Assembly (NCBI GenBank): GCA_023229065.1
Contig: JALNZZ010000062.1
Span: 1 to 11,857 of the forward strand
Origin: Porticoccaceae bacterium
Lineage (GTDB): Bacteria > Pseudomonadota > Gammaproteobacteria > Pseudomonadales > Porticoccaceae
Length of the DNA: 11,857 bases
Direction: 5' to 3'
The number at the start of each line of letters is the position of its first letter. Position 1 is the stretch's first letter. The translations under genes were made by a program, and so were the position numbers. A model generated the notes under the pieces. The model was given only the letters and a program-made list of their open reading frames with translations, did not search any database and was not told the origin of the DNA. Below are positions 7,261 through 11,857 of the stretch, piece by piece.

Positions 7261-7570
7261 AGGCGGGCCCTCCTGGGCTGGTTAGTTACTCAAAGTAGGA
7301 GACGGAAAGCTTCAGATAATGGTTTCCATTGTCCTCGTCTGGGGGCTCATGTCCAGTGCACAAGTTATGGCGTGAAGGCACTCATTTATTCCCCCTACCC
7401 ACAAAAATAGTCGAACTTTTATCGGCTTTCACCGCCTAATAGCTTATCACTCTATTGGTTGCTGCTGACACCGTGGTCTTCCTTACCTGCCGGGGTTGTC
7501 GTCTATAATGCCCTTGTTCGCACCCCGGACAAGCACGCAACAAGTATCCACAGCGAAAAGGAGCTGTACT
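7261..7570. other. divergent intergenic region between the SQR fusion and the PA2779-like gene
   Basis: A 310-bp gene-free region. On the plus side it ends with the PA2779-like promoter and ribosome binding site (separate entry). On the minus side there is the SQR AGGAGG and a weak promoter candidate, GTGAAA (7432-7427) and TATTTT (7409-7404) with a 17-bp spacer (4/6 each). A short palindrome, AATGG-TTT-CCATT (7318-7330), lies about 60 bp upstream of the SQR start and could be an operator. I see no convincing small ORF or RNA gene. Confidence 0.45.
7482..7509 (+). promoter_or_regulatory. promoter of the PA2779-like gene
   Basis: A perfect -10 box, TATAAT, lies at 7504-7509. The -35 is poor: CTTACC at 7482-7487 with a 16-bp spacer is the best match (3/6). 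Transcription would begin near 7516, about 55 nt before ATG 7571. That ATG has AAGGAG at 7558-7563 as a good Shine-Dalgarno. Confidence 0.55.
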
Positions 7571-7954
7571 ATGTCACTCACCGCCCTAAAGCCCCGTTTC
7601 TTCGTTTCTCTGCTCATGCTGGTATTCTCACTGGCCTGTATCCAAGCTCCCGTCCACGCCGCCATGATTGGCACCGACGTGCTGGTAGCCGGCACCGAGC
7701 TGGAAATGCAGCGCGATGCCTTGCGGGAGCAGCTGATGCGTGACGATGTGATGGAAGAGTTACTTGCTCTCGGCGTTGACCCCGCCACCGTCAACGAGCG
7801 GGTCAACCGTATGACTGCTGCTGAAATCAGCCAGGTGCAAGGGCAGCTGGACAGCCTACCAGCCGGGAGTGGTCTCGGCACAGTAGCACTGGTATTGCTG
7901 ATCTTGATCCTGCTGGAAATCGCTGGCGTTATCGACATCTTCCCCGGCCTGTAA
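7571..7954 (+). CDS. PA2779-like small membrane protein
   Basis: A 127-residue exported protein resembling the PA2779 family (function unknown). An N-terminal hydrophobic segment (about 10-28) ends in a signal-peptidase-like site near APVHAA (26-31). A charged alpha-helical middle includes EMQRDALREQLMRDDVMEEL and GVDPATVNERVNRMT. After a Gly/Ser linker (PAGSGLG), a second strongly hydrophobic segment, VALVLLILILLEIAGVIDIF, reaches almost to the C-terminus. The likely topology is a periplasmic helical domain anchored by its C-terminal helix. I chose ATG 7571 over upstream starts in the same frame because AAGGAG lies 7 nt before it and the signal sequence then starts at the N-terminus. A PA2778-like cysteine peptidase lipoprotein follows on the same strand, as in Pseudomonas. 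A strong hairpin lies between them, so the second gene may be attenuated. Confidence 0.82.
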   Translation: MSLTALKPRFFVSLLMLVFSLACIQAPVHAAMIGTDVLVAGTELEMQRDALREQLMRDDVMEELLALGVDPATVNERVNRMTAAEISQVQGQLDSLPAGSGLGTVALVLLILILLEIAGVIDIFPGL

Positions 7955-7962
7955 CAGTCCGG

Positions 7963-7994
7963 GCTCGGGCCGCTTGGCGGCCCGAGCTTATTAT
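7963..7994 (+). terminator. intrinsic terminator or attenuator between the PA2779- and PA2778-like genes
   Basis: GCTCGGGCCGC (7963-7973) and GCGGCCCGAGC (7977-7987) form a perfect 11-bp GC-rich stem around TTG, followed by TTATTAT. This starts 8 bp past the PA2779-like stop. Since the partner peptidase gene follows on the same strand, partial read-through would give unequal expression of the pair. Confidence 0.75.
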
Positions 7995-8050
7995 CTCTTC
8001 CCTATTATCCCGGTCGCCCCTTGCTCTGCCGCTTTCCCACCGACTTCCAG

Positions 8051-8995
8051 GTGTTCTCGCGCTTATTGATTCTGGCAGTGCTCACTGTCGTCTTGACAGG
8101 CTGCAGCACCACTCCCCAAACCAACTCTCTGCTGGCGCGCAAGGACGCTGGCATTCCACCCCGGATTGAGCTGACGAGCGTGCCCTTTCATCCCCAAGAA
8201 CAGTACCAGTGCGGCCCAGCCGCCCTCGCCACCGTGCTGGAGTTTAGCGATGCCGAGGCCACCCCCAATGCGCTGGTGCCTCAGGTGTATGTGCCGGATC
8301 GCCAGGGCTCATTTCAAGTTGAGATGCTTGCTGCCACTCGTCGCTATCAGCGGCTTGCCCATGTCATTGAGCCAACTCTTGATACCCTGTTTGCTTCTGT
8401 AGCCGCTGGCCAGCCGGTGTTGATCCTGCAGAACCTGGGGCTTAACTGGTATCCCCGATGGCACTATGCAGTGGTGGTAGGCTACGACCTGGAGCGCCGA
8501 CAGGTGCTGCTGCGCTCCGGTGTCACAAAACGCTATGCGATGGGCATGAAGCTGTTCGAGCGCACCTGGCGGCGCGCCGATCACTGGGGCATGGTGGTGC
8601 TGGCGCCTGGGGAGCTGCCCGTAGCAGACAACCCTCGCGCTTACTTTCTCAGCGCTGCTGCCTTTGAGACCAATACCCCGCCACTATTGGCTGACAGGGC
8701 CTGGCGGAGTGGGTTGGAGCGCTGGCCCACAAGCATTGAACTGCTGATGGGGCACGGTAACTTCCTCCACGGCCAGGGCAGCTTCGACACCGCCATTGAG
8801 CGCTTCCTTGCAGTGACAGAGCAAGCCCCCGGCTATGGTCCAGGACACAACAATTTAGCTCAGGCCTTACTGTCAGCTAACCGCCGTGCTGAAGCTTTAG
8901 CCTCAGTACGGCGGGCCGTCGCTATCGGCGGTGAGCTCGAAGCCGTGTATCGTGAGACGCTGCACCAGATAGAAAGCGCTCTTGCCGCCCCTTGA
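8051..8995 (+). CDS. PA2778-like lipoprotein cysteine peptidase (C39-like) with C-terminal TPR repeats
   Basis: A putative periplasmic, lipid-anchored papain-like peptidase of 314 residues from GTG 8051 (324 from TTG 8021). The N-terminus has a basic residue, a hydrophobic core and the lipobox LTGC (Cys18), so cleavage by signal peptidase II is expected. The C39-like domain shows QYQCGPAALATVLEF (catalytic C54, preceding Gln for the oxyanion hole), a catalytic His in RWHYAVVVGYD (H138) and Asp146. Residues from about 215 form one or two TPR-like helical pairs (GHGNFLHGQGSFDTAIERFL, then PGHNNLAQALLSANRRAEAL), probably for protein binding. GTG 8051 is preferred because it gives a standard-length lipoprotein signal, though neither start has a clear Shine-Dalgarno. 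C39 peptidases cleave after double glycines in leader peptides; this free-standing lipoprotein form has no ABC transporter in view. Its genetic partner is the PA2779-like gene upstream. Confidence 0.83.
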   Translation: MFSRLLILAVLTVVLTGCSTTPQTNSLLARKDAGIPPRIELTSVPFHPQEQYQCGPAALATVLEFSDAEATPNALVPQVYVPDRQGSFQVEMLAATRRYQRLAHVIEPTLDTLFASVAAGQPVLILQNLGLNWYPRWHYAVVVGYDLERRQVLLRSGVTKRYAMGMKLFERTWRRADHWGMVVLAPGELPVADNPRAYFLSAAAFETNTPPLLADRAWRSGLERWPTSIELLMGHGNFLHGQGSFDTAIERFLAVTEQAPGYGPGHNNLAQALLSANRRAEALASVRRAVAIGGELEAVYRETLHQIESALAAP

Positions 8996-9147
8996 AATAT
9001 CGCCACCCAAACTGTCTACCAGCTGACAACAGTGAAAAAGTAGCGTTCTGGGACAGGAACTCCATACCGCTTTTCAGTCTCAAACAGGCATATTTCTACA
9101 ACAACATCTGTACATGCTCACCAAGCGGGCAAAAATGGAGAAATGCT

Positions 9148-9684
9148 ATGAATAGGTCGATGGTTGCAGGTATTGCTATCGGTATCGTTGTTGCGTCGGC
9201 TGGCGGAGCTATCGCCGGTTACAGCATCCTCAATGACGAGGACGAGCCCACCCATGCCGAGGTGGTCAATGTTGAAGAGGTCCGAGAAACTGTCAGCACC
9301 CCGCGGGAGGTGTGCCAACCTGTACAGGTCACCCGGCAGAAGCCGGTGCAAGATCAGCACCAGGTGCTCGGCACCGTGGCGGGGGCCGTGATCGGCGGTG
9401 TAATCGGCAACCAGGTCGGTGGCGGATCGGGCAAGAAAGTCGCGACAGTGGCTGGTGCCGCGGCGGGAGGCTACGCCGGCAATAAAACCCAGGAGCGCAT
9501 GCAAACCAACAACACCTACCAAACCACCGAAACTCGTTGCGAAACTGTGATGGACCAACAGCAGGTACTCAAAGGTTATCAGGTCGACTACCGCATTGGT
9601 GAAAAAGAGGGCAGCGTGTTCATGGACCACGACCCCGGCTCGCACATTCCTCTCAACGATGGCCAGCTGGTACTGTCTCGCTAG
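9148..9684 (+). CDS. glycine-zipper 2TM (17-kDa surface antigen-like) envelope protein
   Basis: A 178-residue protein. It has an N-terminal hydrophobic signal or anchor (about 5-26, MVAGIAIGIVVASAGGAIAG), an acidic linker, then the Rick_17kDa/glycine-zipper segment at about 74-112 (LGTVAGAVIGGVIGNQVGGG, then KKVATVAGAAAGGYAGN). The C-terminal domain is polar and contains KGYQVDYRIGEKEGSVFMDHDPG. Two cysteines (C56 in REVCQPV and C131 in TRCETVM) flank the zipper and could form a disulfide bond. There is no lipobox, unlike many 17-kDa antigens, so it is probably held by its N-terminal helix. Family members sit in the cell envelope and respond to envelope stress; the molecular role is not established. 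The frame is open from 8992, but ATG 9148 has GGAG (9137-9140) 7 nt upstream and starts the signal sequence. The 152-bp leader shows no clear promoter. Confidence 0.85.
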   Translation: MNRSMVAGIAIGIVVASAGGAIAGYSILNDEDEPTHAEVVNVEEVRETVSTPREVCQPVQVTRQKPVQDQHQVLGTVAGAVIGGVIGNQVGGGSGKKVATVAGAAAGGYAGNKTQERMQTNNTYQTTETRCETVMDQQQVLKGYQVDYRIGEKEGSVFMDHDPGSHIPLNDGQLVLSR

Positions 9685-9744
9685 TTGTGTGGGCTATACA
9701 CCGGCTGTGTCGGTTCTGCGTCCCAGCCTACCGAGGCCCCTTGG

Positions 9745-9817
9745 CTGTCATCCCGATCTTGTGGGGGAATCTTGCGTCAATGGGGTATCAGATTTCTCCC
9801 GCTGGTCGAAATGACAG
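9745..9817. repeat. palindromic intergenic repeat element with inverted ends
   Basis: A 73-bp element bounded by CTGTCAT (9745-9751) and ATGACAG (9811-9817), which are exact inverted repeats. The inner parts TCCCGATCTTGTGGGGGAATC and TTTCTCCCGCTGGTCGAA resemble the widespread intergenic palindromic repeat with GTCATCCCG...GGTCGAAATGACA ends seen in many bacterial genomes. A second copy of the right end, GGTTGAAATGACAG (9825-9838), follows 21 bp after GGTCGAAATGACAG (9804-9817). The element lies between convergent genes, a usual site for such elements. Only one full copy is in this window, so dispersal is inferred from the resemblance. Confidence 0.6.
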
Positions 9818-9900
9818 AGGGATTGGTTGAAATGACAGGGAGAAAGAGAAAGTCCCAGAGAAAGAACAAATGGAAGAGAGCAATAGGAAGGGGCAGGCCT

Positions 9901-11349
9901 TCACGCTGACCGGATACAGTCCCGCCCCTCCCGCTTGGCGCTGTAAAGTGCCCCGTCGGCACGGTTGACCAGAGCTGAGAGGGTTTCCCGGGGACGGTAT
10001 TCCGCTACGCCGACACTGATAGTCACCCCGATATCTTCCCTGCCGTAGCGGACCCTGAACGCCTTGACGCTGGCGCGCAGCTGCTCCGCCCGCTGCAGGG
10101 CATTCTCCAGACTGCAGTCTTCAAGCAGCAGCATAAACTCTTCCCCGCCCCAGCGACACAACACATCGCTGTCGCGAATTTGTTCCTTGAGCAAGCCCAC
10201 CACCCCCTTCAGCAACGAATCACCCCCTTGGTGTCCGAACTGGTCATTGATCGACTTGAAATGATCCAGGTCGATGGCCAGTAGCGACATGGGACTGCCG
10301 CGTCGGACCGCCGCTCTGGCAGCATGCTCGAAGAGGCTCTCAAAGGCCTGGCGGTTGAGGGTGCCAGTGAGCTTGTCGGTAGTGGCCATCTCAACCAGGC
10401 GGCGCTGATAACCGCGCTGAGTGAAGTGCGCCACCAGCAACACTGCCGCCATGATCCCCAAGGAGATCAGTACATTGATCACCAGGGTGAGGGCAATGCG
10501 CTCTTTGCCCTGGTCGCGGTGCTGCTCCACCATCAGGTACCAACCAAACTCTGGCACCAAACGGCTATTGAGGAAGACATCATCGCCGGCGCTATCTCGG
10601 TAGATCAGGCTGGAGCTAGGGGTTGTCAGGATCTGTGTGACCAGAGATTGCAGTCCCGGCCGATCCCGCAAGGTTTTCGGCAGGCTGGAGTCCCGACCGT
10701 GGAGCGTCACCTCACCCTGGCGATCGACAAAGTAAATACGCCTGCCGTAACGGTGTTGGTAATTGTCTATCAAGGCAATGACCGAATGCACCGACAACCC
10801 CACCCCGGTGCTGCCGATGAAGTGCCCCTCGTAATCCAGCACGCGGTAGTTAGTAAACACTGCCAGACGCGAGCGGTCAGCGGTGTCACGGTCAATGTTG
10901 ATATCGTAATCGTTGGCCAGTTTACGCAAGGAAAAGTACCAGGCGTCAGCAGGATCCTCGGGGTCCATGGTCTTGACGATACCGCTGGGATGGTAGTAGT
11001 TCAGAGTATGGTCAGAGATGAAAAAGGCCGTAATGGTGCCGTATCTCTGCTGGATCTCCCGCAGATAGTGCTGGATACGCGCGCTGTCTTCTTCTCCTCC
11101 CAGCGCCCAGTCACGGACAAAGGTGTCGCTGGCCATCAGTGATGAAATAAGAAAAGGCCGCAGTAGATCGCGCTGTATTTCTGAATAGATGTTGTCGCTG
11201 GTGAGCGGCAGCATCTCGTCCGCTATGTGTCGCTCCAGGGAATCCCTGGCAACAAAGTAGCTGACCAAGGTCGTAACCATAAAGCCCACTGCCAACATAG
11301 CGGCCAGAGCCACCAGCCGCTTTTTGCTGTCCGGGACGGGAGTTGCCAT
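9901..11349 (-). CDS. membrane-bound diguanylate cyclase with periplasmic Cache-like sensor
   Basis: A 482-residue inner-membrane enzyme that should make c-di-GMP from two GTP. TM1 is at about 12-33 and TM2 at about 287-308. The roughly 250-residue periplasmic region between them resembles a double-Cache sensor: FFISDHTLNYYHPSGIV (109-125), DPADAWYFSLRK (132-143), and TNYRVLDYEGHFIGSTGVGLS (166-186). The GGEF domain (about 320-480) opens with TTDKLTGTLNRQAFE, has DLDHFKSINDQFGHQGGD, an intact active site GGEEF (401-405) and an I-site RxxD (R392-D395) exactly five residues before it. Catalysis and product inhibition are therefore both expected. No EAL domain is present. The start is ATG 11349 with a weak ribosome binding site. 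It is divergent from the PhoP-like regulator and may share its operator. The sensor ligand is unknown. Confidence 0.92.
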   Translation of the reverse strand: MATPVPDSKKRLVALAAMLAVGFMVTTLVSYFVARDSLERHIADEMLPLTSDNIYSEIQRDLLRPFLISSLMASDTFVRDWALGGEEDSARIQHYLREIQQRYGTITAFFISDHTLNYYHPSGIVKTMDPEDPADAWYFSLRKLANDYDINIDRDTADRSRLAVFTNYRVLDYEGHFIGSTGVGLSVHSVIALIDNYQHRYGRRIYFVDRQGEVTLHGRDSSLPKTLRDRPGLQSLVTQILTTPSSSLIYRDSAGDDVFLNSRLVPEFGWYLMVEQHRDQGKERIALTLVINVLISLGIMAAVLLVAHFTQRGYQRRLVEMATTDKLTGTLNRQAFESLFEHAARAAVRRGSPMSLLAIDLDHFKSINDQFGHQGGDSLLKGVVGLLKEQIRDSDVLCRWGGEEFMLLLEDCSLENALQRAEQLRASVKAFRVRYGREDIGVTISVGVAEYRPRETLSALVNRADGALYSAKREGRDCIRSA

Positions 11350-11444
11350 ACGACCATCGCTTTGCTGTTATACCGCTGGAGAGTAAGAAACGGTAGGGGA
11401 AAAGTCCGCCCCAGACCAGTCATAGCCGGCGGCAGCGCTGCCTA

Positions 11445-11472
11445 TTCTACAACCAGATGGCAAAGGGGCGAA
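11445..11472 (-). promoter_or_regulatory. candidate promoter of the diguanylate cyclase gene
   Basis: On the minus strand, TAGAAT (11450-11445) is a 5/6 match to the -10 box. TTCGCC (11472-11467), 16 bp upstream, is a poor -35 (3/6). A weak -35 with a good -10 is typical of activator-dependent promoters, and the TTCAG array begins 2 bp beyond this -35. Confidence 0.4.
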
Positions 11473-11473
11473 G

Positions 11474-11530
11474 TATTCAGGGGGCGTTCAGCGCTAATTC
11501 AGCGGCTATTCAGCTGCCGTCATTCAGCAT
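11474..11530. promoter_or_regulatory. operator array: TTCAG half-sites at 11-bp spacing
   Basis: TTCAG occurs at 11476, 11487, 11498 and 11509 (steps of exactly 11 bp) and again at 11523 (14 bp on). The unit consensus is roughly NATTCAGCGGC. Direct repeats with one-turn spacing are the hallmark of DNA bound by OmpR/PhoB-family winged-helix regulators. A gene for one of these, the PhoP-like regulator, begins 162 bp to the right. Units read as (A/G)TTCA are one or two changes from the enterobacterial PhoP half-site core GTTTA, with the same 6+5 layout. The array lies upstream of -35 candidates in both directions. Confidence 0.72.
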
Positions 11531-11540
11531 AAGGGGACAA

Positions 11541-11568
11541 TTGCCCGGCGTCAGTACGGTGACATACT
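11541..11568 (+). promoter_or_regulatory. candidate promoter of the phoP-like gene or leader RNA
   Basis: TTGCCC (11541-11546) and CATACT (11563-11568), 16 bp apart, match 4/6 each. Transcription would begin near 11575. The last TTCAG unit ends 14 bp before the -35, the usual position for activation by an OmpR-family protein. Confidence 0.42.
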
Positions 11569-11612
11569 AGGTCAGAGCCTGTCTGGTGAGGTCGCTCCTT
11601 CGCTTTCCATCT

Positions 11613-11632
11613 GCCAGGCGCTGGCCTTTTTT
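11613..11632 (+). terminator. terminator-like hairpin in the phoP leader
   Basis: GCCAG (11613-11617), loop GCG, CTGGC (11621-11625), then C and six T (11627-11632). The stem is short but fully GC-rich at its ends and is followed by a proper T run. It lies between the promoter candidate and the ATG at 11689, so it could attenuate the mRNA or end a short RNA. GCCTG at 11577-11581 could pair with CAGGC (11615-11619) as an alternative fold. Confidence 0.5.
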
Positions 11633-11688
11633 CATTCGGGGCGGCACCATGGCCCAACTCCGGTTTCAGCCCTGGTATTCTCTATTCC

Positions 11689-11857
11689 ATGAACATATTA
11701 CTCGCTGAAGACAACAATCTGCTGCGCCACCATCTTACCGAGCGCCTCTCCAGTGCCAACTATCACGTTCTGGCTGCCGGCGATGGCAACGAAGCCCTCT
11801 ATCTGTCCCGCGAGTATTCACTTGATCTCGCCATCATCGACCTCGGCTTACCCACCA
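11689..11857 (+). CDS. phoP: PhoP-like OmpR-family response regulator, receiver domain (gene runs off the window)
   Basis: The first 56 residues of a two-component receiver domain. The acidic pocket is E7-D8 and the phosphoacceptor is D51 in LAIIDLGLP. LLRHHLTERL (11-20), DGNEALYL (32-39) and EYSLDLAIIDLGLP (42-55) resemble Pseudomonas PhoP closely, as I remember it, and more than they resemble other OmpR-family members. PhoP, paired with the PhoQ sensor kinase, controls outer-membrane and Mg2+/cationic-peptide responses. The start is ATG 11689; its Shine-Dalgarno is weak. The DNA-binding domain and any phoQ lie outside the window, so the symbol is provisional and QseB/PmrA-type regulators remain possible. 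The phased TTCAG array upstream fits autoregulation. Confidence 0.8.
   Translation, partial: MNILLAEDNNLLRHHLTERLSSANYHVLAAGDGNEALYLSREYSLDLAIIDLGLPT

Larger units (their letters stand above)
11350..11688. other. divergent regulatory region between the diguanylate cyclase and phoP-like genes
   Basis: A 339-bp gene-free region. It contains, from left to right, a candidate cyclase promoter, the TTCAG direct-repeat array, a candidate phoP promoter and a terminator-like hairpin in the phoP leader (each listed separately). I see no convincing ORF: the ATG at 11649 is out of frame with the regulator and no coding signal continues from it. Confidence 0.6.

Noticed and set aside
8992..9147. N-terminal extension of the glycine-zipper protein from 8992, overlapping the peptidase stop
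   Set aside because: The extension has no signal or conserved motif, while ATG 9148 has a good GGAG and begins a hydrophobic leader.
10324..11142. Open frame of 272 codons on the plus strand, opposite the diguanylate cyclase
   Set aside because: Antisense shadow of the Cache-GGEF protein, with no motif or translation signal of its own.
11661..11679. Possible PhoP-type box (GGTTTC then GGTATT) just before the phoP-like start
   Set aside because: The spacing between half-sites is 12 rather than 11 bp, the second half matches poorly, and it would leave no room for a promoter before ATG 11689.
11676..11689. TATTCT as a -10 box giving a leaderless phoP mRNA
   Set aside because: It has no acceptable -35 at 16-18 bp, and the promoter at 11541-11568 fits better with the TTCAG array. 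Not excluded, only weaker.
11649..11690. ATG at 11649 as an earlier start for the response regulator
   Set aside because: It is 40 nt before the regulator start, hence out of frame, and the receiver domain begins naturally at 11689 with MNILLAEDN.

Overview
The window looks like chromosomal DNA from a moderately high-GC gammaproteobacterium, probably a marine or environmental one near the Pseudomonas / Cellvibrionales / Halieaceae groups. This rests on a DbpA-type helicase, a PA2778/PA2779 pair, and a receiver domain with the signature residues of Pseudomonas PhoP. The taxonomy is inferred from protein resemblance only. There is no tRNA, rRNA, CRISPR array, transposase or phage gene, so most of the window is ordinary core or shell genome. 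The interesting signals are in intergenic DNA and in unusual domain combinations.

Layout. Positions 1-7260 are all read on the minus strand. In transcription order these are: a fusion of a rhodanese/phosphatase-like (DUF442) domain with sulfide:quinone oxidoreductase (7260-5509); an NADP-dependent CurA-like reductase (5337-4318); a fusion of a TIM-barrel glycosidase-like domain with an InaA/WaaP-like kinase (4116-1888); a NOX/ferric-reductase-like haem-flavin transmembrane oxidoreductase (1750-452); a 40-residue membrane peptide joined to it by an ATGA overlap (455-333); and the N-terminus of DbpA (262-1, running off the window). Most of these genes are separated by hairpins, so only the oxidoreductase and small peptide look like a tight operon.

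Positions 7261-9684 carry plus-strand genes: a small PA2779-like membrane protein with a perfect TATAAT box, a strong terminator or attenuator, a PA2778-like lipoprotein cysteine peptidase with TPR repeats, and a glycine-zipper 2TM envelope protein. Next comes a degenerate palindromic repeat (9745-9817) and a purine-rich tract, then a minus-strand membrane diguanylate cyclase (11349-9901). The window ends inside a divergently transcribed PhoP-like response regulator (11689 onward).

The most striking unexplained structure is the 339-bp divergent region between the diguanylate cyclase and the phoP-like gene. It holds four TTCAG half-sites at exactly 11-bp spacing, plus a fifth 14 bp further on. 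This helically phased direct-repeat layout is what OmpR/PhoB-family regulators bind. The array lies between plausible promoters facing both ways. The promoter facing phoP is followed by a short GC hairpin with a T6 run before the start codon, which suggests an attenuated leader or a short (about 58-nt) sRNA. Together these suggest autoregulation by the PhoP-like regulator and a link to c-di-GMP signalling.
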